Shown piece after piece: positions 43,086-52,610 of a DNA stretch of 64,000 bases. The DNA is taken from contig CANJLB010000002.1 of assembly GCA_947475065.1 (NCBI GenBank), positions 1 through 64,000 of the forward strand, given 5' to 3'. Position numbers and translations under genes: made by a program. The stretch is from Opitutia bacterium (GTDB taxonomy: Bacteria; Verrucomicrobiota; Verrucomicrobiia; Opitutales; Opitutaceae). Position 1 is the stretch's first letter. Every line of letters starts with the position of its first letter. The notes beneath the pieces are model-generated. The model had not been told where the DNA came from, made no database searches, and worked only from the letters and a program-made list of their open reading frames with translations.

Positions 43086-43512
43086 GGCAGAATATTGGCG
43101 CCGGGCACGCACAAGGCAGGCCGCAGACGCAGCCAGCCCACACGAACCATAGCGGGGAGAGCGTGACTATGGGGCCTCCGGGCGCAGACTCAAGCGCGTT
43201 CCGGCCGTTTGCAGCGGGGCTAAATACCCCTTGGAGCGGTGATAACAGGATGTAATACGGCGTGATGGCTCATTTCACCCAAAGTGGCCTTCGACCCATG
43301 ACTATTACTTACCTTCCAACAGCGATTTACAATATTTCCAGCCATGAAAACAGCAGGGGATATTGTCGCAATGTTCAGCTTCACGTTGATCTAGTTCCTC
43401 GGGGCCTTCGCCCATGTATCCCACGGTATGCAAGGTTGCACCTGACGGCAATCAGGCAGTGACGCCAATCGGCTGGCGTCCTTGGAAATTTTGATCTTAC
43501 TCAGGTTTTCCG
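43086..43512. other. Divergent intergenic region, no gene
   Basis: 427 bases between sucA and the next rightward gene. The part from about 43200 is noticeably less GC-rich than the surrounding genes. No ORF, tRNA or recognised riboswitch was seen. It must hold the sucAB promoter and the promoter of the 43513 gene, and could encode a small RNA. Confidence 0.5.
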
Positions 43513-43773
43513 ATGGAAACGCAAATCAAAGCCACCCTCACCGCCCTGCTCGCCGGCATCCAAACCGCCGACGGGCCGGCCATCACCGCCGAGATGGAGA
43601 AACTCGATGGGCTGCTGGAACGCGGGCGCGGCGCGCTGCACCCGCAACTCGCGCATTTCCTGGAGCGCCGCAGCTACGCGAAGGCGCACGCGTGGCTTGG
43701 CGGCACCGGGCCGGGCGGACAGAATCCGCCGGGGGGCTGCTCAGGTGGAAAGGCTGAAGGACTGAAAAGCTGA
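43513..43773 (+). CDS. Small conserved-looking protein upstream of the SUI1 gene
   Basis: An 86-residue helical protein: METQIKATLTALLAGIQTADG, then HPQLAHFLERRSYAKAHAWLGG and a Gly-rich tail. Helical packing and the tight 2-base spacing to the next gene argue that it is real. No family is named with confidence. The tail (NPPGGCSGGKAEG) suggests a C-terminal metal or flexible segment. Confidence 0.65.
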   Translation: METQIKATLTALLAGIQTADGPAITAEMEKLDGLLERGRGALHPQLAHFLERRSYAKAHAWLGGTGPGGQNPPGGCSGGKAEGLKS

Positions 43774-43775
43774 AC

Positions 43776-44213
43776 ATGGCGCAGGCAGGCAAAATTTCGA
43801 CCGACGGCGGCTCCGGACTGGGGCAGAATCCGTTCGCGGCACTGAGCGCGGCGGGACTGCCGGCGGCTCCGACCGGCAGGGGTGCAGGCTTGCTGCGCCC
43901 TTCTTCAGACACGGATGCCAAACGGGCGCAGCAAGCCTGCGCCCCTACAAAGCCATCCATCAAGAAGGACCGCGGACGCGTGGACATTGTCCGCGAGACC
44001 GGCGGACGCGGCGGCAAAACTGTGACCGTGGTGAATGGCTTCACGGGCATCGGCTTGCCGGAAAAGGAAGCACTCACCAAAAAAATGCGCGCCGCCTGCG
44101 GCTGCGGCGGCACGGTGAAGGACGGGGAGATCGTCATCCAAGGCGACCAGCGCGAAACCGTGGCGCGGATCCTGACCGAGGCCGGTTTTCGGCCGGTCTT
44201 CGCAGGCGGGTGA
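43776..44213 (+). CDS. SUI1/YciH-type translation initiation factor-like protein, with palindrome insert
   Basis: A 145-residue protein. The C-terminal SUI1 (eIF1-like) domain occupies residues about 62-145: GGRGGKTVTVVNGFTGIGLP, KKMRAACGCGGTVKDGEIVIQGDQRETV. YciH homologues influence initiation fidelity and may repress translation. Residues about 35-57 (RGAGLLRPSSDTDAKRAQQA) come from a 69-base palindromic element in the linker ahead of the domain; the frame continues. Cotranscribed with the preceding small gene. Confidence 0.88.
   Translation: MAQAGKISTDGGSGLGQNPFAALSAAGLPAAPTGRGAGLLRPSSDTDAKRAQQACAPTKPSIKKDRGRVDIVRETGGRGGKTVTVVNGFTGIGLPEKEALTKKMRAACGCGGTVKDGEIVIQGDQRETVARILTEAGFRPVFAGG
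43878..43946. repeat. Palindrome inserted in frame in the SUI1-domain gene
   Basis: Arms AGGGGTGCAGGCTTGCTGCG... (43878-43900) and 43924-43946 match at 22 of 23 positions around a 23-base loop. Confidence 0.88.
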
Positions 44214-44229
44214 CAAGAGAATCGGGCTT

Positions 44230-44326
44230 TTGCCACAGAGCACACAAAGAGCGCAGCCCACGGAAGTCACAGTGCGATCCTCCGTGAACTCGGATTGACC
44301 CTCTCTGTGCTCTCTGTGTCCCAAAG
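44230..44326. repeat. Heptad dyad (CACAGAG/CTCTGTG class)
   Basis: GCCACAGAGCACACAAAGAG on the left faces CTCTCTGTGCTCTCTGTGTC on the right. It lies between the SUI1 gene and the alpha-glucuronidase gene, in the same class as 33086-33215. Confidence 0.7.
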
Positions 44327-44416
44327 AAATCGGCGACAGGAGGCGGGATTTGTGGTTGTTCTTTTGGCCGACGGGAAGATACTATCGGGCCTTTCCCGCA
44401 CTTGAAAATCACCCCC

Positions 44417-47119
44417 ATGAAATCGTCCCTCCCCAAGCTCTGCTTGCTCCTTTCCCTGCTCGTGTCCACCACCCTGCCCGGGCGGGCCGAAACCGGCTAT
44501 GATGGCTGGCTGCGCTACGCGCCCATCACCGATGCCGCGCTGAAGCGCAGCTACGAGACGACGCTGCCGGATACGGTCGTCGTGCTCGCCGACACGCCCA
44601 TTCTGAAATCCGCGCAGGCCGAGCTGGTGCGCGGCGTGAGCGCGATTCTGGGGCGCACGCTGAACATCGTCACACAGATGCCGACGGACAGAGCGGCCAT
44701 TGTGCTTGGCACCAATCCCCGGGTTCAGGAGATATTTGGCTCGGGGGTGTATCCGGCTGATTCCGAAAGCTTCAAGCTGGACTCTCTGCGGGGCGACGGC
44801 ACCGACGTCTACCGTTTCCGTAGCATCAGAATTTATGGCCCCGACGAACGCGGCGTGCTCTATGGCGTGTTCGCTCTGCTCCGCAAAATCAGCCTCGGCG
44901 AATCGCTGGAGAACCTCGATGTGTGGGAACACCCCTCCGCGCCCATCCGCTACCTGAACCATTGGGACAACCCCGGCGGCGACATCGAGCGCGGCTACGC
45001 GGGGCGCTCGATTTTTTGGGAGGGCAATAAAATCACGACCGACCTCCAGCGCGTGAGCGACTACGGCCGGCTGCTCGCCTCCATCGGCGTCAACGGCACC
45101 TCGATCAACAACGTCAATGCCAACACCCTTGTCATCACGACCGCCATGCTGCCCGAGATCGCCAAGATCGCCGACACGCTGAGACCCTGGGGTGTGCGGA
45201 TGTTTGTCTCCGTCAGCCTCGACAGCCCGCGCGCCGTGGGCGGACTTGCGACGGCCAATCCTTCCGACCCAGGAGTCATCGCGTTTTGGCAGGCGAAGGT
45301 GGAGGAGATTTACAAGGTCATCCCCGATCTCGCCGGCTTCGTCATCAAGGCCGACTCCGAAGGCCAGCCCGGCCCGTCCCAATACGGCCACACGCACGCC
45401 GACGCGGCCAACCCCATCGCCAAGGCGCTCAAGCCGCATGGCGGCATGGTGTTTTATCGGGGTTTCGTGTACAACAACCGCATCGCTTGGCAGGATATCA
45501 CGCAGGATCGCGCGAAGGCGGCGCTGGATAATTTCATCAAGCTCGACGGCACCTTTGAGGACAACGTCGCCATCCAGATCAAGAACGGCGCGATTGACTT
45601 CCAAGTGCGCGAGCCGCCCTCACCGCTCTTCGGCGCGCTCAAGCAAACCAACGAGGTCATCGAGCTCCAGATCACGGCGGAATACCTCGGGCAGCAGCAC
45701 CATGTCGTGTTTGCCGTGCCGATGTGGAAGGCGACGCTCGACTTCGACCTGCAGGCGAAGGGCGTGCCCGGCACGCCGGTGAAAGCCATCGTCGAGGGGA
45801 AGGTTTTCGGCGGGAAACACGGCGGCTTCGTCGGCGTGAGCAACGTCGGCCGCGACCAAAACTGGATGGGCCACGACCTCGAGATGGCCAACCTCTACGG
45901 CTTCGGCCGTCTCGCGTGGAATCCCGACCTGAGCAGCGAGCAAATCGCCGACGAGTGGACGCGCCAGACCTTCGGCGCGGACAAGGACGTCGTCACGACC
46001 GTGGACAATATTTTGCTCAAGTCGTGGAAAGCCTACGAGGACTACACTGGCAACCTCGGCATCGGCGGGCTGACCAGCATTGCCGGCTGGTCCGGCCGCG
46101 GCGGACCCGAGGGCGCGGCTGGCGGCGGCCAGCCGGTCAACATTCCGGGCACGCATTTCGGCGCGGGGATCGAGTCGTCCGAGACCAACGGCTGGGGCCA
46201 GTGGCACCGTTCCAACGCCGCGCAACTCGGCCTGCCGATGGTCGTCGGCAGCGGGATGAACCGCACCATCAAGGACGGCACCGGCTACATCGGGCAGTAT
46301 TCCGCGCCGGTGGCCAAATTTTTTGAGTCGTTGGAGACGTGCCCGGACGACTTGCTGCTGTTTTTTCACCACGTGCCCTACACGCACGTCCTGCACTCGG
46401 GCGAGACCGTCATCCAGCACATCTACGACGCGCACTACGCCGGCGCGGCACAGGCGCAGCAGTTCGTGGACGACTGGACGAAGCTGAAGGGCAAAGTGGA
46501 TGACGAGCGCTTCGCCGCCGTGCTCCGCCGGTTGAACTTCCAAGCCGGCCACGCCGCCGAGTGGCGCGACGATGTGAACCGCTGGTTTCTCAACGTGTCC
46601 GGTGTGCCCGACGCGAAGGGCCGCGTGGGCGTGTTTCCCGGCCGCACGGCCACCGGGGCGATGAAACTTGACGGTTACACGCTGGCGGACATCGCGCCCT
46701 GGGAGGCCGCATCGAACGGCCAGATCGCGCGCCTCGCGCCCGGCACCAAGGGCACCGCGAGCTTCAATTTCACCGGCGCGGCGGGCCGCTACGACATCGC
46801 TGTGCAATACCTCGACCAGGCCGGCGGCCAGTCGAAGTTCGCACTGTCCGTCTCCGGCAAGCCGGTGGACGCGTGGACCGCAGATTACGACGTGCCCTAC
46901 ACCACGCCGCAGGACACGAGCACACGCCGCCTCGTGCGCAGCGTGACGCTCGCCCCCGGCGATGAGATCCGCCTCGAAGGCGAGGCCCCGGCCGCGCCTC
47001 AGCGCGGCGGCGGACGCGGCGCGGGCGGGCCGGGCGGAGGTGCTCGCGGCCCACGCGGCGGCGGCGGCGCAGGCGAGGGAGCGGCCTTCGATTACATCGA
47101 GATCACGCCTGCGAAATAA
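44417..47119 (+). CDS. GH67 alpha-glucuronidase, exported
   Basis: Removes 4-O-methyl-glucuronic acid from xylo-oligosaccharides. The signal peptide covers residues 1-27 (ends GRAE). The family catalytic residues are visible: general acid Glu315 in KADSEGQPGP, Asp394 in NGAIDFQVREP and Glu422 in TAEYLGQ. The last two are 28 apart, as in GH67. The 900 residues exceed the usual 680-730: a C-terminal region (about 770-900) adds a beta-rich module, then an RGG-type Gly/Arg tract (about 858-886). The ATG at 44417 is used. It is the first gene of the xylan locus, convergent with xylR. Confidence 0.93.
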   Translation: MKSSLPKLCLLLSLLVSTTLPGRAETGYDGWLRYAPITDAALKRSYETTLPDTVVVLADTPILKSAQAELVRGVSAILGRTLNIVTQMPTDRAAIVLGTNPRVQEIFGSGVYPADSESFKLDSLRGDGTDVYRFRSIRIYGPDERGVLYGVFALLRKISLGESLENLDVWEHPSAPIRYLNHWDNPGGDIERGYAGRSIFWEGNKITTDLQRVSDYGRLLASIGVNGTSINNVNANTLVITTAMLPEIAKIADTLRPWGVRMFVSVSLDSPRAVGGLATANPSDPGVIAFWQAKVEEIYKVIPDLAGFVIKADSEGQPGPSQYGHTHADAANPIAKALKPHGGMVFYRGFVYNNRIAWQDITQDRAKAALDNFIKLDGTFEDNVAIQIKNGAIDFQVREPPSPLFGALKQTNEVIELQITAEYLGQQHHVVFAVPMWKATLDFDLQAKGVPGTPVKAIVEGKVFGGKHGGFVGVSNVGRDQNWMGHDLEMANLYGFGRLAWNPDLSSEQIADEWTRQTFGADKDVVTTVDNILLKSWKAYEDYTGNLGIGGLTSIAGWSGRGGPEGAAGGGQPVNIPGTHFGAGIESSETNGWGQWHRSNAAQLGLPMVVGSGMNRTIKDGTGYIGQYSAPVAKFFESLETCPDDLLLFFHHVPYTHVLHSGETVIQHIYDAHYAGAAQAQQFVDDWTKLKGKVDDERFAAVLRRLNFQAGHAAEWRDDVNRWFLNVSGVPDAKGRVGVFPGRTATGAMKLDGYTLADIAPWEAASNGQIARLAPGTKGTASFNFTGAAGRYDIAVQYLDQAGGQSKFALSVSGKPVDAWTADYDVPYTTPQDTSTRRLVRSVTLAPGDEIRLEGEAPAAPQRGGGRGAGGPGGGARGPRGGGGAGEGAAFDYIEITPAK

Positions 47120-47236
47120 CCGCGATTTCCATAGCTCAAAAGTCCGCTCCGCCCAGCTCGACGCCGAAAGCGCGTCGGACTTCGACCGGTTTCCGATGCC
47201 CGAATTTTACTTTTTAAGATTTCAACCCCGCCGCGC

Positions 47237-48415
47237 TCATCTGCGCGCCGCCGCGCGGAACGCGCCCGGCCGCTGCCCGGTCTCGCGCTTGAAAACCACA
47301 CTCAGGTATTCGGCGTGCTCGAAGCCGACGCGCTCCGCGATCTGGTAGAGCGGCAGGCCGGTCTCGGCGAGCAGCTGCCGCACGCGCGCCAGCCGGGCGT
47401 GCGCGATCTCTGCGCGCGGCGTGCGCCCAAGCAGGCGGCGGAAACGCTGCTCCAGCACCCGGCGCGACAGCGGCACGGCGCGCAGCACGTCGGCGACGTT
47501 GATGCCGTCGCAGGCGTGCTCGCGGATGAACTGCACCGCGCGCGCGACCTCGCGGTCGTCCACGGCCAGCACGTCGGTGGACTGGCGCGCGGCCACGCCG
47601 AGAGGCGGGATCAGCCGCGCCTCCGCGCCCACCAGCCGGCCGGCCATCAGGCCGTCGAGCAGCGCCGCCGCCTCGTAGCCGGCGCGGTGGGAGTTGGGGA
47701 TGACGCTCGACAGCGGCGGCGTGGCGAGGTCGCACAGCAGCTCGTCGTTGTCCACGCCGATGACCGCCACGTCCGCCGGCACCGCGAGGCCTGCGCTCCG
47801 GCAGGCGTCGAGCACCTGCTGGCCGCGGATGTCGTAGGCGGCCATGATGCCGACGGGTTTCGGCAGCTCGGCCAGCCAACGCCGCAGGTCCGCCACCTGC
47901 GCGGCGATGTCGCCGGCCGCCGTGGCGGAGGGCCGGTAGCAACGCGCCTCCGCGCCCGCCGCCGCCCGCAACCGGTCGCAAAAATGCCGCTCGCGCCAGG
48001 CCGACCAGTTGAAGCGCGCGTCGCCGCAGAAGCCGAAATGCTTGAACCCGCGCTCCAGCAGATGCTCCGCCGCGAGCCGCGCGATCTGCGCGTCGTCCGT
48101 CTCGACCCAGGGCAGACCCGGCACCAGCCGCGCCGCGCTGACATCCACCGCCGGCACCCCTGCACGAATGATGGCGCGCGCGATGCGCGGGGTCTCGATG
48201 CGCGCGATGATGCCGTCACCGCGCCATTGCTCCAGCCACGCCGGCGGGTCGTCGCCGCGACCCTGCTCCATGAGGTGAAAGCTCCACGGCGCGTGCTCGC
48301 GGATGTAGCCCACGATCCCCTGGAGCAGCCCGCGCGCGTAGGCGTTGGAGGTCTCGACCAACAACGCGACCTGGCGGCGGCGCGAGCTGGGCGGGGAACT
48401 GCGGGGGCGAGGCAT
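47237..48415 (-). CDS. XylR-type transcriptional regulator (LacI sensor + AraC HTH)
   Basis: A 392-residue regulator with a periplasmic-binding-protein-like sugar-sensing domain (about residues 14-275; ALLVETSNAYARGLLQGI, VGIMAAYDIRGQQVLDACR, VDNDELLCDLATPPLSSV) and a C-terminal AraC double helix-turn-helix (about 285-390; FRRLLGRTPRAEI, IAERVGFEHAEYLSVVFKRETG). This is the E. coli XylR layout, which activates on D-xylose. It lies between GH67 and the DUF1592 gene and is the natural candidate to bind the duplicated cassette just upstream of its own start. Confidence 0.92.
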   Translation of the reverse strand: MPRPRSSPPSSRRRQVALLVETSNAYARGLLQGIVGYIREHAPWSFHLMEQGRGDDPPAWLEQWRGDGIIARIETPRIARAIIRAGVPAVDVSAARLVPGLPWVETDDAQIARLAAEHLLERGFKHFGFCGDARFNWSAWRERHFCDRLRAAAGAEARCYRPSATAAGDIAAQVADLRRWLAELPKPVGIMAAYDIRGQQVLDACRSAGLAVPADVAVIGVDNDELLCDLATPPLSSVIPNSHRAGYEAAALLDGLMAGRLVGAEARLIPPLGVAARQSTDVLAVDDREVARAVQFIREHACDGINVADVLRAVPLSRRVLEQRFRRLLGRTPRAEIAHARLARVRQLLAETGLPLYQIAERVGFEHAEYLSVVFKRETGQRPGAFRAAARR

Positions 48416-48435
48416 GGGGAGCCCAGCCTGACCGG

Positions 48436-48560
48436 TCTTCGCAAAAAATCAACCGGTGACATTTCGTCCACTGGCAGCATGACGGCTTTTTTCACATACG
48501 TAATGAATGCATGCGGACACCGGTCAAAAAGCTCAGTATTTTTTCGCAAAGTCTCATGGG
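48436..48560. promoter_or_regulatory. Duplicated two-part regulatory cassette, copy 1
   Basis: Box A (48436-48455, TCTTCGCAAAAAATCAACCG) and box B (48522-48560, GGTCAAAAAGCTCA...TTTTTTCGCAAAG...) start 86 bases apart. Both contain TTCGCAAA. The pair recurs upstream of the ThuA/PVC gene with nearly the same spacing. It sits between divergent xylR and the DUF1592 gene. Candidate operator or promoter pair. Confidence 0.75.
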
Positions 48561-48668
48561 TTTCGACCCGGCCAGCGGCTATCATGCGACTGTCGCGAGT
48601 TATCGCCCGCCGCCGACGCTTTCTCCCACCCCTCGATCATCGCCGCCTTCCCCCCCTTGCTTCATGCC

Positions 48669-50684
48669 ATGAGACCCCCGCTCCCGCCCCTCTCTTTTGC
48701 CATCGCCGCCCTCGGCCTCTTGCCAATGCCGGGCCGCGCGGCCGGAAGCCCCACCGCCGCGCCCGGTCCGAACCATTTTGCGCGGGAGATCGCGCCCACG
48801 TTCGAGAAATACTGCACCGAATGCCACGCAGGGGAAAAGCCGGAGGCGGACCTGATGCTGCGCTTCAAGGACGAGACCGACGCCAAGACGCGCGGCGGGA
48901 CGGACACGGCATTCTGGAACAAGGTGCTGAAAATGGTGCGGACGAAGGAAATGCCGCCGGAGGACGCGAAGCGGCAGCCCACCGAGGCCGACCGCACCCT
49001 GCTCGCCGACTGGATCGCGCGCGATATGCTCGCGATTGACTGCGAGAAGCCCGAGCCCGGCCGGCTGATCATCCACCGGCTCAACAACCGCGAATACGCC
49101 AACACCCTGCGCGACCTGTTCTACCTGCCGGCCAATTACGATGTGGCGGCGGATCTGCCGGCCGACGACCGTGGCGCGGGCTTCGACAACAACAGCAACA
49201 TGCTCACGCTCTCGCCCGTTCACATTGAGCACTATCTCGCGATCGCGGAGAAGGTGGTGCCCTACGCGTTCAATCTGGACGGCAAGGGCTACGGCCCCTC
49301 CAAGACCAAGCTCACCGCCCCGCTGTCCGGATTCACGGCGGATTTCTCCAACTGGCAGGAAAAAGCGCGGCGTATCCTCGTGGTTCTGACGCCCCGGATC
49401 TACCGCCGCCCGGTGACCGACGAGGAGATGGAGCAGCTCATGAAGTTCGTGGCACTGGCCTACACCCACGATGGCGAGTCGGAAACGCGGGCGGTGGGCC
49501 TCGCCGTGCGCGCGGCGCTCATGTCGCCCGCGTTCCTGTTTCGCCTCGAGCGCGACCCGGCCCCCGACGGCACCGGCAAGCCATATCCGATCAACGAGTT
49601 CGAGCTGGCAAGCCGGCTCTCGTATTTTCTCTGGGCCAGCATGCCCGACGACGAGCTCTTCCAACTCGCGGGCGAAGGCAAGCTGCGCGCGAACCTGGAG
49701 GTCACGGTGAAACGGATGCTGCGCGACCCCAAGGCGAGCTCGCTCACGACCGACTTCCTCGGCCAGTGGCTGGAAATCCGCAGCCTTGAAGAGACGCCGA
49801 ACTGCCCGCCCGAGCTGCTCAAAGCAATGAAGGGCGAAACCGAGCGATTCTTCGACTACATCGCGACCGAGGATCGCAGCATCATGGATTTCCTCAACGC
49901 CGACTACACCTTCGTGAACGCCACGCTGGCGAAACACTACGGCATGACCGGCGTCGAGGGCGACGGGTTCCGCAAGGTGCCGGTGGACCCGGAAAAACGT
50001 GGCGGCATCTTCACGCAGGCGAGCATCCTCACGCTCACCGCCAAGCCCCTGGCGGTGAAGGGTGCCGCCGCCACGCGCCGCCCCTCGCCCGTGAACCGGG
50101 GCAAATGGATCCTCGAAAACATCTTCAACGAGACGGTTCCGCCTCCGCCGCCCGGCGTGCCGCCGCTCAAGATTGACGACGGCGTGGAGCTGAAGGGCAC
50201 CGTACGCCAGATCTTCGAGCAGCACCGCGCCGACCCGAAATGCGCGCAGTGCCACGCCAAGATGGACCCCTACGGCTTCGCGCTGGAAAACTACGACGGC
50301 TTCGGCGCCTGGCGCGACCAAGACAACCACGAGCCCATCGACGCCTCGGGCTCGATCAACGGAAAGAAATTCACCACGCCAAAGGAATTCCGAGCCGTGC
50401 TGGCTAGCCGGCAGGACGACTTCCGCCGCGCGTTCGCGGAGAAGCTGCTCAGCTACGCGCTGGCGCGCGGGATCGAGGCATTCGACCAATGCGCGGTGGA
50501 CGAGATCGCCGCCGCCGTGAAAACCGACGGCGACCGTTTCTCCAGCGTGATCATGGGCCTCGTGCAGAGCTATCCTTTCCAGCACGCGCGCGGCAGCGCA
50601 AACCCGCCATCAGTGGCCGTCACGAAGGACGCGCCCCTCGACCCGATCAGCCAGACAGTGCTCAAGTCGATTTCCAAACCCTGA
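48669..50684 (+). CDS. DUF1592-family c-type haem protein
   Basis: A 671-residue exported protein typical of Planctomycetes/Verrucomicrobia. Signal peptide to about residue 24. An N-terminal cytochrome-c-like motif CTECH (C49, C52, H53) is followed by the DUF1587/1592/1588/1585 series: HRLNNREYANTLRDLF, FLFRLERD, FLGQWLEIR, NRGKWILENIF. A second CAQCH (C525, C528, H529) in CAQCHAKMDPYGFALENYD lies in the C-terminal part. Function unproven; a periplasmic redox or glycan-processing role is suggested. Only 4 bases separate it from the DUF1552 gene. Confidence 0.88.
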   Translation: MRPPLPPLSFAIAALGLLPMPGRAAGSPTAAPGPNHFAREIAPTFEKYCTECHAGEKPEADLMLRFKDETDAKTRGGTDTAFWNKVLKMVRTKEMPPEDAKRQPTEADRTLLADWIARDMLAIDCEKPEPGRLIIHRLNNREYANTLRDLFYLPANYDVAADLPADDRGAGFDNNSNMLTLSPVHIEHYLAIAEKVVPYAFNLDGKGYGPSKTKLTAPLSGFTADFSNWQEKARRILVVLTPRIYRRPVTDEEMEQLMKFVALAYTHDGESETRAVGLAVRAALMSPAFLFRLERDPAPDGTGKPYPINEFELASRLSYFLWASMPDDELFQLAGEGKLRANLEVTVKRMLRDPKASSLTTDFLGQWLEIRSLEETPNCPPELLKAMKGETERFFDYIATEDRSIMDFLNADYTFVNATLAKHYGMTGVEGDGFRKVPVDPEKRGGIFTQASILTLTAKPLAVKGAAATRRPSPVNRGKWILENIFNETVPPPPPGVPPLKIDDGVELKGTVRQIFEQHRADPKCAQCHAKMDPYGFALENYDGFGAWRDQDNHEPIDASGSINGKKFTTPKEFRAVLASRQDDFRRAFAEKLLSYALARGIEAFDQCAVDEIAAAVKTDGDRFSSVIMGLVQSYPFQHARGSANPPSVAVTKDAPLDPISQTVLKSISKP

Positions 50685-50688
50685 ATCC

Positions 50689-52074
50689 ATGAACATCTCC
50701 CTCCGCCAGCCCCTGTCTCGCCGCACAGTCGTCAAAGGCCTCGGTGCCGCCATCGCCCTGCCGTTCCTTGAGGCCATGCTGCCGCGGGTCGTACGCGGTC
50801 AGGCGGCGGCCGCCGCCGCCGGCGCGTCCACGCTGGCCGGAGCGTCCCCGGTCAACCGCCTGCTGTTCCTCTACATCCCGAACGGGGTGGAAATCGCCTC
50901 CTGGTATCCCGAGCAGGCTGGAAGGGACTACACTTTCTCCCGCACCCTCGCGCCGCTCGCCCCGCACAAGGACGATTTTCTCATTCTCAACGGACTCGCG
51001 CTCCAACCTGCCACGCTCGACAGCGCCGGCGACCACGCCAAGGCGATGGGCTGCTACCTCACCAACGTCCAGATCCTGAAGACCGTCACGGACAACATCC
51101 GCGCCGGCATCTCCGCCGACCAGGTCGTCGCCAACGCAGTGGGCGGCCGCACGCGCTTCCCCTCGCTGGAACTGGGTCTCGACTACGGCCGGATGGAAGG
51201 CGCGTGCGATCCCGGTTACGCCTGCATTTACTCCAACAATGTTTCCTGGCGCAACGAAACCACCCCTGCGGTCAAGGAGGTCAACCCCCGCATCGTCTTC
51301 GACCGGCTGTTTGGCCGGGCCACGGCCACCGACCACCAAGGTGAGTCACACGACCAGCAGGAGACCTACAACCGCTCCATCCTCGACTTCGCCCGCCAGA
51401 ACCTCAAGCGCCTGAGCGGCGAGCTGGGCAAGACCGACCGCGACCGCATGGACGAATACCTCACCTCCATCCGCGAGATCGAGCGCCGCCTCGACACCCC
51501 GCCCGAGGATCTCAAGGCGCTGCCGCCCGGCGTCGAGCGGCCCCTGCGTGTGCCCGACACCTTCAAGGATCATTTCCGTCTGATGGCCGACCTGCAGATC
51601 CTCGCGATCCAGCAGGACGTGACGCGCATCAGCACCTTCACCCTCGGCATCGAGCAAAGCCGCAGAACCTACAACGAGATCGGCATCCCGGAGGAGCACC
51701 ACGGCCTCACCCACCACGCCGGCAACCCCGAGAAAATCGAGAAAGTCTGCCAGATTGACCATTACATCGTCCAGCAATTCGCCTACTTCCTCGAAAAAAT
51801 GAAGTCGGTGCAGGAAGGCGACGCAACCCTGCTCGACAACTCGATGGTGGTTTTCGGCAACGGCAACGGCAACGCCGTGCGCCACGACCACAAGAACCTT
51901 CCCATCGTGCTCGCGGGCCGGGGCGCCGGCACGCTCAACCCCGGCCGCCACATCATCTACCCCGAGGACATGCCGGTGGCGAACCTCTGGCTCTCGCTCA
52001 TGGACCGCATGGGCGTCGAGGGCGTCGAGCGCCACGGCGACAGCACCGGCCGCCTCCCCGGCCTCTCGGGCTAA
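50689..52074 (+). CDS. DUF1552-family Tat-exported protein
   Basis: A 461-residue protein with a twin-arginine signal (LSRRTVVKGLGAAIALPFLEAM, residues 9-30). The DUF1552 core shows RLLFLYIPNGVEIASWYPEQAG, YLTSIREIERRLDTPP and HHGLTHHAGNPEKIEKV, with clustered histidines suggesting metal binding. Tat export implies folding, perhaps with a cofactor, before transport. DUF1552 genes regularly follow DUF1592 genes in this phylum, so the two probably act together. No enzymatic activity is established. Confidence 0.88.
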   Translation: MNISLRQPLSRRTVVKGLGAAIALPFLEAMLPRVVRGQAAAAAAGASTLAGASPVNRLLFLYIPNGVEIASWYPEQAGRDYTFSRTLAPLAPHKDDFLILNGLALQPATLDSAGDHAKAMGCYLTNVQILKTVTDNIRAGISADQVVANAVGGRTRFPSLELGLDYGRMEGACDPGYACIYSNNVSWRNETTPAVKEVNPRIVFDRLFGRATATDHQGESHDQQETYNRSILDFARQNLKRLSGELGKTDRDRMDEYLTSIREIERRLDTPPEDLKALPPGVERPLRVPDTFKDHFRLMADLQILAIQQDVTRISTFTLGIEQSRRTYNEIGIPEEHHGLTHHAGNPEKIEKVCQIDHYIVQQFAYFLEKMKSVQEGDATLLDNSMVVFGNGNGNAVRHDHKNLPIVLAGRGAGTLNPGRHIIYPEDMPVANLWLSLMDRMGVEGVERHGDSTGRLPGLSG

Positions 52075-52082
52075 GGTGACCG

Positions 52083-52292
52083 GAGCCCTCTCAACTCAAC
52101 GGTATCGGGTCTTTCTGGTGCTTCGCCAAGCAGCACATGGCCAAACTGCGCGGCTTGCGCAAAGCCCACTTTATCACTCACCTCCACGAAACCCAATGGC
52201 AGTGGAACCGCCGCTACGACCACCGATATAACTCCATCCCCAAAAACCTCGCCCTTCACCCGCTAAACGAAGAAAGCCCCCTCCGGAAATAA
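52083..52292 (+). pseudogene. IS1595-family transposase C-terminal remnant
   Basis: An open frame of 69 codons reads LNGIGSFWCFAKQHMAKLRG ... HLHETQWQWNRRYD to a stop. This is the end of an ISXO2/IS1595-type DDE transposase (NGIESFWSxxKRxxxKFxG ... HLxExxWRFNxR). The catalytic Asp residues and the whole 5' part are missing, and it begins 9 bases after the DUF1552 stop. It records an old insertion between two xylan-locus units. Confidence 0.8.
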
Positions 52293-52420
52293 GTGAACCC
52301 TCCCCGGAGCATGCTCCAGGGCATCACAGAAAGGGGCTTCGCCCCGATGACCGCGGGCGGCATCCATCCCCGCAGCAAGCTGCGCGGAATTTTGCCGTCC
52401 TGACTAAGCGTAGGTTTTAA

Positions 52421-52458
52421 GAACCTTCAGGAGGGTTTAGGAGCCTTCAGGAGGGTTC
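52421..52458. repeat. Two direct repeats, 20-base period
   Basis: GA(A/G)CCTTCAGGAGGGTT occurs at 52421 and again at 52441. It lies downstream of the IS remnant and could mark an IS end or a protein-binding tandem. Confidence 0.6.
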
Positions 52459-52610
52459 GTTTTACAAAAAAATTTTGATGTCCCTTGTTGCTCACCCACT
52501 CCCCGCTCAGCCGGTGCGTGTAAGCCACGCACCCTGCCGCCGCGCCAATCCGGTCATTTTTGGATTGGCGCTAACGGGGCTGGGAGGAGCTGGTTCGGCA
52601 GGCGGCCGCA

